Positions 1 through 8,187 of a stretch of DNA of 64,000 bases are shown here, one piece after another. Made by a program: the position numbers and the translations under genes. Below the pieces are notes generated by a model. It worked only from the letters and a program-made list of their open reading frames with translations, was not told where the DNA came from and did not search any database. Origin of the DNA: Mycolicibacterium chubuense NBB4. GTDB taxonomy: Bacteria > Actinomycetota > Actinomycetes > Mycobacteriales > Mycobacteriaceae. The stretch lies in assembly GCF_000266905.1 (NCBI RefSeq), contig NC_018027.1:5146001-5210000 (forward strand), given 5' to 3'. The first letter of the stretch is position 1. Every line of letters starts with the position of its first letter.

Positions 1-1
1 G

Positions 2-211
2 TGGGCCGACCGGCAGTGGACCCGCGGCTGCTACAACGCCAACCTCGGTCCGCTGGTGTGGACGAACTTCGGGGACGCGCTGGCCGAACCCATCGGGACC
101 ATCCACTGGGCGTCCACCGACACCGCCGTCCGGTGGAGCGCGTACATGGAGGGCGCGGTCGAGGCGGGTGAGCGCGCCGCGCAGGAAGTCATTGACGCCC
201 TCACCGGGTGA
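2..211 (+). CDS. Flavin-containing amine oxidase, C-terminal fragment (cut by window edge)
   Basis: Only the last 69 codons are in the window, read in frame from base 2 to the TGA at 209-211. The peptide has the typical tail of the flavin monoamine oxidase family: an IHWAST segment in the place of the usual FAGTET FAD-contacting motif, followed by a YMEGAVEAGERAA helix (family pattern GymeGAv.sG.raA). The family oxidises amines or polyamines to imines, with FAD reduced and H2O2 formed; the substrate cannot be read from this piece. It converges on the epimerase gene with a 10-bp gap. The family call is fairly safe; start, length and function are unknown. Confidence 0.7.
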   Translation, partial: WADRQWTRGCYNANLGPLVWTNFGDALAEPIGTIHWASTDTAVRWSAYMEGAVEAGERAAQEVIDALTG

Positions 212-221
212 GAGCCCCCGC

Positions 222-1226
222 TCAACCGAGGTGTGGCCGATGTTCGGCGTAGAACCGCGCGGCGCGCCGGATGGCCTGCGATGTCGGGGCGGGCCTCCAC
301 CCCAGTTCGCGTGCGGCCTTGCTGTGATCGGCCGGTGAGGTGAGGTCGAGCAGCCGGACCACGTCGAGCAGCGGGGCGATCCTTGTGGGCAGCAACCTCC
401 GTAGCGGCAGGCCGGCGTAGGCGCCGGCATAGAGCATCGTCATGGGTACGGCGACCGCGGGTGGACGCACCCCGGTCTCGTCCGCTGCGGCCCGCAGGAT
501 GTCGCGCAGCTGCATGTAGCTCTCGGAGATGATGTACCGCTCTCCGGGCCGGCCGTGCTCGGCCGCCAGCAGCATGGCATGTGCGGCGTCCTCGACGCCC
601 ACCACTTCGGCGGCCGCCCCTCGGGCGTAGAAGCGCATCGTTCCCGACGCGGCGCGCGCCACCACGGCGCCGTGCGGGGTCGGTTGCCAATCCCGGGGGC
701 CGTAGGTGTTCGAGACGTTCATCACCACGGCCGGCAAACCGCGACGCTGCTCGGCGTCGAGGACCAATTCCTCAGCGGTCAAGCGGCTTTGGACGTACCG
801 GCCGCAGATGCGGGACCAGTTGAAGGGCGCCTCCTCCGTCACCGGCCGGCCGTCGCTGCTGAGGGCCATCGTGGCTATGGTGGACAGGTACACGAACTTC
901 TGCAGGCCGGCGTCGACCGCGTAGTTCAGCACCCGGCGCAGCCCCTCGACGTTGGTGTCGAAGAGGGGGGCGGGGTCGGGGAGCATCGCCCGGGTGTCGA
1001 CGACGCAATAGAACACCACCTCGCGGCCCGCCATGGCGCACCGGACCGCCTCGTCGTCGAAGATGTCGCCGTATCGGCGTTCCACGTCGAGGTCGTCGAT
1101 GCCCCGGGTGGAGCTCGTGCGGCGCAGCATCACCCGGACGTCGTCGCCGCGCGCGACGAGTTGCCGGGTGACGTGTGAGCCGAGGAAACCACTGGCTCCC
1201 ATGACGAGCGATGTCCGCGGTGACAT
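222..1226 (-). CDS. NAD(P)-dependent epimerase/dehydratase-like extended SDR
   Basis: Protein of 334 aa, an extended short-chain dehydrogenase of the dihydroflavonol-reductase / 3-beta-HSD type. The N-terminus has the Rossmann motif GASGFLGSH and an internal STIATM strand. The catalytic tyrosine sits in YVQSR, where most family members have YxxxK, so the catalytic lysine position holds arginine. ATG 1226 is chosen because it lies 4 bp after the stop of the upstream SDR; a longer reading would overlap that gene. It is the last gene of the operon thiolase-MMPL-SDR-epimerase, which suggests action on the same hydroxy or keto lipid. Substrate unknown. Confidence 0.8.
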   Translation of the reverse strand: MSPRTSLVMGASGFLGSHVTRQLVARGDDVRVMLRRTSSTRGIDDLDVERRYGDIFDDEAVRCAMAGREVVFYCVVDTRAMLPDPAPLFDTNVEGLRRVLNYAVDAGLQKFVYLSTIATMALSSDGRPVTEEAPFNWSRICGRYVQSRLTAEELVLDAEQRRGLPAVVMNVSNTYGPRDWQPTPHGAVVARAASGTMRFYARGAAAEVVGVEDAAHAMLLAAEHGRPGERYIISESYMQLRDILRAAADETGVRPPAVAVPMTMLYAGAYAGLPLRRLLPTRIAPLLDVVRLLDLTSPADHSKAARELGWRPAPTSQAIRRAARFYAEHRPHLG

Positions 1227-1230
1227 CGGT

Positions 1231-2175
1231 TCAGCCGCAGAGAGCTTCGGGTCGGTGCCACCATGGCGCCGCGTCACCGGGTTCGACGCAGCAGATCTCG
1301 TTGGCGCCCGTGAAGTACTCGCGCACCCGGGCCACCTCGACCGGCGGGGGACGCTTACCCCGCTTGACAGACAGGAAGGCCCTGTCCCCCATCGGCTTTT
1401 CGTGCAGAACGTACGGTGCCATGACGCGTGAGCCGCGACCGACGGTCACCCCTCCGAACGTCCACGCGATGTAGGGAAGCACTTTGAGCCAGTAGATCTG
1501 GCTGGCCCGGTGACGTTCCCTGAGGATGTTCGTCCCGGGCATCACGCCGGGGTCGAAGTATGCCGCGCCCATTTCCGCGGGAGCCAGCCGTGCCGCGGCG
1601 CAGGACAGGTAGAACAATCCGAGTTTGGTCCTCGCGTACGCGGCCACCCCGTCCTGGCTCGGCGCGCACTGCTCCCGAAGCGGCTTCCACGAGGCGGCTT
1701 TGACTCCAGCCGCACGCTGGAACCAGGTCTGCCGGATCGTCGGCGACCCGACGATGAGGATCCGCGCGTCGGCGGCGAGGCGGGGACTCAGCCGGGCCAG
1801 AAGCGTGTGCGGCCCGAAAAGGTTGGTGGCGACCGTCAACTCGATGCCGTCCACACTGAGCTCGGTCGCGTCGTTGCGTAGCACTGCGGCGTTGAGCACG
1901 ATCGTGCTGAGCGGAGCCACCCTCCCCTCGTCGATGAGCTCGCCCACGTGAGCCGCGGCGCCACGCACACTGTCCAGGCTCGACTGCTCACAGTTCACGA
2001 TCTGATCGAAACCCTCGGTGAACCGGTCGCCGAGCAGTTCGCGGAGGACCGCGCCGCGCTGCGCGTTGCGCACCAGGAGGACAGACTGCCACCCGGGCCG
2101 GCCGACCACCCGGCGTGCCACGCCCAGACCCAGACCCGACGTCGCTCCCGTCAGCAGAAGGCTCCGCGTACTCAT
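1231..2175 (-). CDS. Short-chain dehydrogenase/reductase, protochlorophyllide-reductase-like
   Basis: Protein of 314 aa. It has the classical NADP-binding motif TGATSGLGLG near residue 9, an NAA-type strand (VLNAAVLR) and a YARTK active site (YxxxK). Length and pattern fit the retinol-dehydrogenase/protochlorophyllide-reductase-like SDR group that is abundant in mycobacteria. The ATG overlaps the stop of the upstream MMPL gene (ATGA at 2172-2175), so the two are translationally coupled. A second SDR of the same broad type opens the divergent operon at 5922. Probably oxidises or reduces a hydroxyl or keto group on a lipid or sterol; substrate not known. Confidence 0.85.
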   Translation of the reverse strand: MSTRSLLLTGATSGLGLGVARRVVGRPGWQSVLLVRNAQRGAVLRELLGDRFTEGFDQIVNCEQSSLDSVRGAAAHVGELIDEGRVAPLSTIVLNAAVLRNDATELSVDGIELTVATNLFGPHTLLARLSPRLAADARILIVGSPTIRQTWFQRAAGVKAASWKPLREQCAPSQDGVAAYARTKLGLFYLSCAAARLAPAEMGAAYFDPGVMPGTNILRERHRASQIYWLKVLPYIAWTFGGVTVGRGSRVMAPYVLHEKPMGDRAFLSVKRGKRPPPVEVARVREYFTGANEICCVEPGDAAPWWHRPEALCG

Positions 2176-4388
2176 GTTCGTTCCCCCGATACGACCGGAT
2201 CACGGTGTGCAGAGCCTTCATTCACACTGACCCTGTCGTGCATGCGTCCCAGGACCCGCGGAGCCCACCAGTTCCACCGGCCGAGTAGCACCATGACCGC
2301 CGGTAGCAGCACCGACCGGATGATGACGGCGTCCACCAGGATCGCGACGGCCAGTCCGAAACCGAAGATCCGCAGCATGGACACCTGCGACGCCGTGAGA
2401 CCGGCGAACGTGATCGCCATGACCAGCGCCGCCGCGGTGACGATCCGGCCCGTCCCGGCCAGGCCGAGCGCCACGGCCCGGCGATTGGCCCCGTCCGACC
2501 GGTCCGACGCGAGCCAGAACTCGCGGGTGCGGGCGATGATGAACACCTCGTAGTCCATCGACAACCCGAAGGCGACGCAGAACATCAGCACGGGGATGGT
2601 GGACACCAGGGTGCCGACCACGGTGGTTCCGAGACCGCCCAGATGTCCCTCCTGGAAGATCCACACCAGCGCGCCGAACGTTGCGGTCAACGACAGTGCG
2701 TTGAGGATCAGGGCTTTCAGCGGGATCACCAGGCTGCCGGTGAGCAGGAACAGCAGGACGTACATGACGACCGCGATCAGGCCCAGCAGCGCGGGCAGCC
2801 GGGAGGAGATCGATTCGACGCCGTCGCGGTTGGACTGCGCGGCGCCGGTGAACAGGGCGGTGGTGCCCTCGGGCGGGGGGATGGCGTGCAGCCGATCCAG
2901 CAGTCGATCGGATTCCGCGCTGAACGGTTCGGTCGTGCTGGTGACAGTCAGGAAGCTGTGGTCGGCGGCGGTGGCCGACTCCCCGGCGGCGGGACCGACG
3001 GCGCGTCCAGCAGCGTACGTGGCGTCGGGGCCGACCGCGACCACCACCGACGGCACCTTGGACAGCTCTGCGGCGTACGCGTCGACGTCGCCGGCGCCGC
3101 CGAAGCCGTCCCCGTGGCTCAGCACGATGTGCACGGGCAGGCCCGCATCCTGGGTGAAGTCCTCCCGGGTCTGGTCCCCGACCTGCCGGGCCGGCGACGA
3201 GGTGGGCAGGATCCGATCGTCCGGAAAACCGAATTCGACGTCCAGGAAGGGCAGCCCGACCACGATGAGCGGGACCACCGTGAACGCCACCGCGAGCCAC
3301 GGTCGCCGCATCACCGTCTGCGCCCACCGGTACCAGCGAGACTCGGTCAGTGGTTTGTGCTTGCCGGGCTTGCCGATTCGGTCTCCGGTCACCCTGATGG
3401 CGGCCGGCGTGATGACCAGTGCGGCCAACGCGGCCAGCATCACCACGGAGACCGCGGCGTAGGCGAACGACCTGAGGAAGTACATCGGGAACACCGCCAT
3501 CGTGGCCAGGCACAGCGCCACGGTGACCGCGGAGAACACGACCGTACGGCCCGCGGTGCGCATGGTCCGGCGCAGCGCCTCGTCCGGATCCGAGCCGTCC
3601 CCGATCTCCTCGCGATAGCGGCTGACCAGCAGCAGTGAATAGTCCACGGCCAGCGCCAGACCCATCGCCACGGCCAGGTTGAGCGCGAACACCGACACCT
3701 CGGCGAACTCCGCGACGACCCGGAGGATCGCGACGGAACCCGAAATCGCGAAAGCCCCGACGGCGAGCGGAACCATCGCTGCGAAGAGTCCGCCGAAAAC
3801 CCAGATCAGCACCAGGAAGGTCAACGGCAACACGATGGCTTCGCTCAGCGTGAGGTCTTTTCGCGCCTGCTCGTTGACCTGGCCGTACACCGCACCCGGC
3901 CCGCCGGCGGCAATCGTGAGGCCGGGTTCGCGCTGGCCGACGAACCGCTCGACCAGTGCGGTGGAGTCGGCGATTCCGGTGCTCTCGTCGCCGTCGAGAT
4001 AGGCGATCACGAGGGCGGATTTCCCGTCTTTACTGACCAGTCCGGCGCCGACCGGGTCGGCCGTCTCGGTCGGGGACAGCACCCGGGCCACGTGTTCGGA
4101 GGAGCGCAGCTCGGCGACCAGCCGGTCGAGGGCACTGCGCACCGACGGTGAGCTCACCGGCTCGGAGGCCGTCACCAGAAGGTTCAGATTCACGAACCCG
4201 CGGTGGAACTCCTCGGTGAGGACCCGGTTGGCCTGGTTGGACTGGGCGTCCGGGTCGGTGAAGCCGCCTGCCGAGAGCATGGAGCCCACCGGCGCCGCCA
4301 GCACCCCGGCCAGCGCCATGAGCGCAATGGCCACGGCGATCACACGTTTGGGCGCAACGATCGCCAGGCGAGAGATCAGATCGAGCAC
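2172..4388 (-). CDS. MMPL-family RND transporter
   Basis: Protein of 738 aa with the MMPL layout: one N-terminal membrane helix, a periplasmic loop, a block of helices, a second periplasmic loop and a second block of helices. Both halves carry the proton-relay Asp-Tyr pair, in AVDYSLLLVSRYREE and SMDYEVFIIARTRE. It is shorter than MmpL3 and lacks a long cytosolic tail, so it is a small MMPL protein rather than a named MmpL. GTG 4388 is preferred: a GAAGG ribosome site lies 8 bp upstream and it sits 10 bp after the thiolase stop; the upstream ATG would run far into the thiolase. Likely exports a lipid or imports/exports a substrate of this operon. Confidence 0.85.
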   Translation of the reverse strand: MLDLISRLAIVAPKRVIAVAIALMALAGVLAAPVGSMLSAGGFTDPDAQSNQANRVLTEEFHRGFVNLNLLVTASEPVSSPSVRSALDRLVAELRSSEHVARVLSPTETADPVGAGLVSKDGKSALVIAYLDGDESTGIADSTALVERFVGQREPGLTIAAGGPGAVYGQVNEQARKDLTLSEAIVLPLTFLVLIWVFGGLFAAMVPLAVGAFAISGSVAILRVVAEFAEVSVFALNLAVAMGLALAVDYSLLLVSRYREEIGDGSDPDEALRRTMRTAGRTVVFSAVTVALCLATMAVFPMYFLRSFAYAAVSVVMLAALAALVITPAAIRVTGDRIGKPGKHKPLTESRWYRWAQTVMRRPWLAVAFTVVPLIVVGLPFLDVEFGFPDDRILPTSSPARQVGDQTREDFTQDAGLPVHIVLSHGDGFGGAGDVDAYAAELSKVPSVVVAVGPDATYAAGRAVGPAAGESATAADHSFLTVTSTTEPFSAESDRLLDRLHAIPPPEGTTALFTGAAQSNRDGVESISSRLPALLGLIAVVMYVLLFLLTGSLVIPLKALILNALSLTATFGALVWIFQEGHLGGLGTTVVGTLVSTIPVLMFCVAFGLSMDYEVFIIARTREFWLASDRSDGANRRAVALGLAGTGRIVTAAALVMAITFAGLTASQVSMLRIFGFGLAVAILVDAVIIRSVLLPAVMVLLGRWNWWAPRVLGRMHDRVSVNEGSAHRDPVVSGERT

Positions 4389-4398
4389 GTCGGCGCCT

Positions 4399-5589
4399 TC
4401 ACTGCACCGGCGGCATGACGTCGAGGACGATCGCGGCACCCAGACCCCCGGCGCTGACGATCGCACCGGCACCGACTCCCCCTCCGCGACGCTGCAATTC
4501 GTTGATCAGGGTGCTCGCCACGCGGGTGCCCGACGCGCCGTAAGGATGTCCCAGCGCCAACCCGCCGCCGTGCACATTGAGCCGGTCCCTGCCGACACCG
4601 AGTGACCGCTCGTACGCGACCCCGATCGACGCGTAGGAGTCGTGGACGTCGAACAGGTCGACGGCGCCGACGTCGACACCGGCGACGTCCAGCGCGCGCC
4701 GGGTCGCGGTGATGGTCGCCTCGGTGGCACCCTCCGGCGTCGAACCGACCACCGACCACCCGGTGATCCGGGCGAGCGGGGTCATGCCGTGAGCCAGTGC
4801 GAATTCCCTCTCGCAGATCAGTACTGCGGCAGCACCGTCCGTGAGGCCGGTCTGGTTTCCGACCGTGACCGTACAGTCCTCGCCGACAAACGAATTCATC
4901 GACGCCAGGGCTTCGAGCGTGAGATCCCGCGACGGCAACTCGTCGTCGAAGACCGCCGCGCCACCGACATCGACCGCGACCTTCTCGGCGTCGAGGACAC
5001 CACCCTCGTGGGCTTCGCACGCCAGCGCATGTGCGCGTGCCGCCCAATCGTCCACCTCGGCACGGGTCAGGCCGAACTGCGTCGCGGTGCCTTCGCCGAG
5101 CATCAACGCCAGGTCCAGCGCCGGCATCTCCCCGATCCCCGGATGCATCGGCGCGATCGGGGTGTCGGTGATCCCTGTGGTGGCGAAATGCGGCCCAGCG
5201 AGCGGAGATTGAGACGGAGTGTTCAGACCTCCGGCGACGACGCAGCGCGCCATCCCCGCGCGTATGCCAGCGACCGCCTGGTGCATGGCGACCATCCCCG
5301 ACGTGCACCACCCGCCCACGTCGTAGGCCGGTATGTCCAGCGGCAAGCCGAGATCGAGCGCGCTGTAGCGGGCGATGCATCCCCCGCCCTGAAGCACCTC
5401 GCCGAGGACGATGGTGTCGATGAGCGCAGGGTCGAGGCCGCTGCGGTCGATCACCCCGCGGATCACGGCGCTCGCGAGTTCGAACTCTGAGGCCTTAGCC
5501 AGCCCGCCGACGAGCGAACGCGTGAAAGGTGTTCTCGCATAGGCGACGACGACCGCATCGGGCATCGCGTTGCGTGGTGAATCCGACAT
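4399..5589 (-). CDS. Thiolase-family protein (acetyl-CoA acetyltransferase-like)
   Basis: Protein of 396 aa with thiolase landmarks: an N-terminal YARTPFTRS segment, the nucleophilic cysteine in GGWCTSG, the NQTGLTDGAAA loop, and the catalytic histidine in GHPYGASG. The second catalytic cysteine normally found in the C-terminal CxGGG motif is absent; the segment reads IVSAGGLG (Ser codon 4453-4455). ATG 5589 follows a GGGGAA-type ribosome site; a longer start at 5625 lacks one. First gene of the minus-strand operon, 127 bp downstream of a KstR-type box. It would cleave or condense acyl-CoA in lipid or sterol side-chain breakdown, but the missing cysteine makes the chemistry uncertain. Confidence 0.85.
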   Translation of the reverse strand: MSDSPRNAMPDAVVVAYARTPFTRSLVGGLAKASEFELASAVIRGVIDRSGLDPALIDTIVLGEVLQGGGCIARYSALDLGLPLDIPAYDVGGWCTSGMVAMHQAVAGIRAGMARCVVAGGLNTPSQSPLAGPHFATTGITDTPIAPMHPGIGEMPALDLALMLGEGTATQFGLTRAEVDDWAARAHALACEAHEGGVLDAEKVAVDVGGAAVFDDELPSRDLTLEALASMNSFVGEDCTVTVGNQTGLTDGAAAVLICEREFALAHGMTPLARITGWSVVGSTPEGATEATITATRRALDVAGVDVGAVDLFDVHDSYASIGVAYERSLGVGRDRLNVHGGGLALGHPYGASGTRVASTLINELQRRGGGVGAGAIVSAGGLGAAIVLDVMPPVQ

Positions 5590-5715
5590 CGCTGTTCCCC
5601 ATCTTCGGACTGTACGGCGGGGCATGAGGCCTCGTAGCGCTCCCCAGCGCCTGCCCCGACCCTGGCCGTTATTGCCGCATCCGTCACTCGACTTGCTGAC
5701 AGAACCGCCTTGAGT

Positions 5716-5729
5716 TGTAACACGTTCTA
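5716..5729. promoter_or_regulatory. KstR-type operator, box 1
   Basis: The 14 bases TGTAACACGTTCTA match TnnAACnnGTTnnA, the published operator consensus of the cholesterol-catabolism repressor KstR, at every fixed position. The box lies in the 332-bp divergent region, nearer the thiolase operon. KstR control is inferred from the motif and from the lipid-type enzymes on both sides; no regulator gene is in the window. Confidence 0.65.
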
Positions 5730-5804
5730 GCGGCCACCGTCTGGTTAGCTCAGCTCGAAAACCCTCTGGCCGTGCCCTTTCCGTGCGATGGTGGACGCGC
5801 TCAC

Positions 5805-5818
5805 TGGAACCTGTTATA
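5805..5818. promoter_or_regulatory. KstR-type operator, box 2
   Basis: The 14 bases TGGAACCTGTTATA are a second exact match to TnnAACnnGTTnnA, 89 bp from box 1 and 104 bp before the SDR start. The 3' half of the box runs into the AT-rich TTATAAA, a possible -10 element for the plus-strand operon, so a bound repressor would block it. The rest of 5590-5921 holds no gene I can support. Confidence 0.6.
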
Positions 5819-5921
5819 AAACCCTTGACCAGATCCGCCAGCTGCTCTGCCTGTGCGCGGATTGCCGATCGAGCGGACGCGGATCGTGTCTGTCCGGAGG
5901 CGCCAGCAGAAGGGACCGGGA

Positions 5922-6851
5922 GTGCCGCCGAATTCGTCGGACCCGACGCAGAAGGCGCGCCGATGGCTCGACGACAACATCGGCGACCAGTCGGGCCGCA
6001 CGATCGTGGTCACCGGAGCAAACGGTGGGCTCGGTGCTGCGACGGCCGCGCACCTCGCCCGCGCCGGCGCTCGGGTGATTCTGGCCTGCCGCCGGCCCGA
6101 CCGCGGGGAGGAGATCGCGCGGTCCACCGGCGGCGGAGCCGAAGTCCTGCCTCTCGACCTCGCGAACCTCGATGCGGTGGCCAGATCGGCCGACGCATGC
6201 GGGTCGGTCGATGCGGTCGTCGCCCTGGCGGGCGTCTGCTACGCCCCATGGGGCCTGACGGCCGACGGCTACGAGCAACACATCGGCGTCAACCATCTCG
6301 GTCACTTCGCCTTCATCGGCCGGCTGCTCGAGCGGATTCGCGAGCGGGTCGTGGTGGTCACCAGCAGGGCACATGAATTCTGCGGCCGTCCCGGATTCGG
6401 CTCCTACGTGCCCGAGGATCCGGCGTGGCGCACTCGCAAGTACTCCGCGTTCGACGCGTACTGCCAGGCCAAGCTCGCCAACCTGTTGTTCGTCAACGAA
6501 CTGCAGCGCCGCCTGACCGCTGCCGCGTCGCCCCTGATCGCCGTTGCGGCCCAGCCGGGTTGGGCCGACACCGAGGCCGGGATGCATTCCGGCAAATGGG
6601 TCGGGGATGTGTTCTGGAGGGCGTCGTGCCGGCTGATCGGGCAACCTCCGTCCGTGGGAGCGCTGTCGATCGCGTACGCGACGGCATCTCTCGGGGTCGC
6701 GCCGGGTGGATACTACGGGCCCGACCGGCTCTTCGGGATGCGTGGTCTTCCCGCTGTCGCGAAAGCCGGTGCCATCGCCTCGGATTCGGATCTGATGAAA
6801 CGGATGTGGGCGGCGTCGGAACAACACACCGGGGTCTGCTATGCCGTCTGA
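5922..6851 (+). CDS. Short-chain dehydrogenase/reductase, first gene of plus-strand operon
   Basis: Protein of 309 aa. It has the NADP-binding TGANGGLGAA, a VVTSRAHE strand with the catalytic serine, and the active site YCQAK (YxxxK). GTG 5922 is chosen because AGAAGGG lies 7 bases before it and the residues upstream look non-homologous; a GTG at 5853 is possible. The stop overlaps the start of the P450 (ATG 6841), so these genes are co-translated. Same subfamily style as the SDR at 1231-2175. Likely acts on a lipid or steroid alcohol together with the P450 and hydratase. Confidence 0.85.
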   Translation: MPPNSSDPTQKARRWLDDNIGDQSGRTIVVTGANGGLGAATAAHLARAGARVILACRRPDRGEEIARSTGGGAEVLPLDLANLDAVARSADACGSVDAVVALAGVCYAPWGLTADGYEQHIGVNHLGHFAFIGRLLERIRERVVVVTSRAHEFCGRPGFGSYVPEDPAWRTRKYSAFDAYCQAKLANLLFVNELQRRLTAAASPLIAVAAQPGWADTEAGMHSGKWVGDVFWRASCRLIGQPPSVGALSIAYATASLGVAPGGYYGPDRLFGMRGLPAVAKAGAIASDSDLMKRMWAASEQHTGVCYAV

Positions 6852-8187
6852 ATTGCGGACGGTTCCGAAGACTCGGCTGAGCTACCGCGAGAGAATCGCG
6901 GCGCTGCAGGAGATCCACACCGGGTGCGAGATCTTCCGCGATGCGGACGGGCCCGTGACGGAGGTGGGTATCGCGCCGCGCTGGATGCTGCCGCCCTTCG
7001 TCGTGGTGACGTCGCCGCGAGGCGCCCGCGACGTGCTGACCGCGACCTTCCCCACCGTCGACCGTGACTTCCCGTTCATGACCGAACAGCAGGAGCTCAA
7101 CGGCGGCTCGCTGCTCAACTTCGCGCACGCCGACTGGGTCGGCCGACGCCGAATGCTGCAGCCGGTGTTCACCAGGCAACAGATCACCCGTCTCACCGCG
7201 ACGATGTTCTCGATCGCCTCGGAATGTGTTCGGGGTTGGGGCAGCGACGGCGGCATCGACCTCGACCGGGACAGCAGACGCATCACGATGCGCGTACTCG
7301 GGCAGTCGATCATGGCCTTCGAGCCCGACCAGGACACCGACGCGCTGGTCGAACCGATGCGCCGGATCAGCGCCTACATCGCGGCACGCGGACGGGCGCC
7401 GGTCAAACTGCCTCGCTGGGTTCCCACGCCCGAGCGTCGGCACGCCGTTGCGTTCAACAAGGTGGCCCACGACCTCGCGGCCGACATCCTGAGTGCCTGC
7501 CGGCGCGATTCCGAGCGGGAGGCGCCGTTGGTCCGTGCCATGCTCGAGGCGGTCGACCCCGACACGGGACAACCGCTCAGCGACATGGACATCTGCCATG
7601 AGCTGGTGATCTTCCTCGCCTCCGGCCTGGAGACCACGGCGACGACGCTCGCTTATGCGCTGTGGGCGCTCGGACGCCACCCGGAAATGCAGGAGAAGGC
7701 CGCCGCCGAGGTCGCCGCGGCCGATGTGGCCGCGTTGGTCTCGGACCCTCGCGGGTGTCTGCCGTACACGATGTGCGTATTGCAGGAAGCTCTGCGTCTG
7801 GGCGGACCGACCCCGGCGATCATGCGCGTCGCACGCACCGACATGGACGTCGACGGCCACCGCGTCGAGTCCGGCAGCCAGCTGGTGGTGGGTGTCTATG
7901 CCCTGCATCGCGATCCGCGGCTCTGGGACGATCCGCTGCGCTTCGATCCGGACCGGTTCGGCCCCACCGATGTCCGGACACGCGACAGGTGGCAGTTCCT
8001 GCCGTTCGGGGGAGGCCCGCGCTCGTGTATCGGCGAGCATTTCGCACTGACCGCCGCCGCCCTCGAGTTGGCCGCGGTGCTGCGCCGGGTCGAGATCGTC
8101 TCCACGACAACGACGTTCCCGATCACCGCACCGTTGACGATCGTCCCGGACGGACCCATCCCCGCGCAGATCCGGCAACGCGCGTGA
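6841..8187 (+). CDS. Cytochrome P450
   Basis: Protein of 448 aa, a soluble bacterial class I P450. The haem-cysteine loop is FGGGPRSCIGEHFA, the K-helix ExxR is EALR in LQEALRLGG, and the I-helix oxygen-activation motif is ASGLETTAT (A/G-G-x-E-T-T). It would hydroxylate a hydrophobic substrate using a ferredoxin and reductase encoded elsewhere. ATG 6841 overlaps the SDR stop and the last codon overlaps the next GTG, a tight SDR-P450-hydratase operon downstream of KstR-type boxes. CYP family number not assigned. Confidence 0.92.
   Translation: MPSELRTVPKTRLSYRERIAALQEIHTGCEIFRDADGPVTEVGIAPRWMLPPFVVVTSPRGARDVLTATFPTVDRDFPFMTEQQELNGGSLLNFAHADWVGRRRMLQPVFTRQQITRLTATMFSIASECVRGWGSDGGIDLDRDSRRITMRVLGQSIMAFEPDQDTDALVEPMRRISAYIAARGRAPVKLPRWVPTPERRHAVAFNKVAHDLAADILSACRRDSEREAPLVRAMLEAVDPDTGQPLSDMDICHELVIFLASGLETTATTLAYALWALGRHPEMQEKAAAEVAAADVAALVSDPRGCLPYTMCVLQEALRLGGPTPAIMRVARTDMDVDGHRVESGSQLVVGVYALHRDPRLWDDPLRFDPDRFGPTDVRTRDRWQFLPFGGGPRSCIGEHFALTAAALELAAVLRRVEIVSTTTTFPITAPLTIVPDGPIPAQIRQRA

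Noticed and set aside
6493..8178. 561-codon minus-strand open frame opposite the P450 and SDR
   Set aside because: Antisense shadow of conserved genes; low-complexity Arg/His/Gly composition with no motif.
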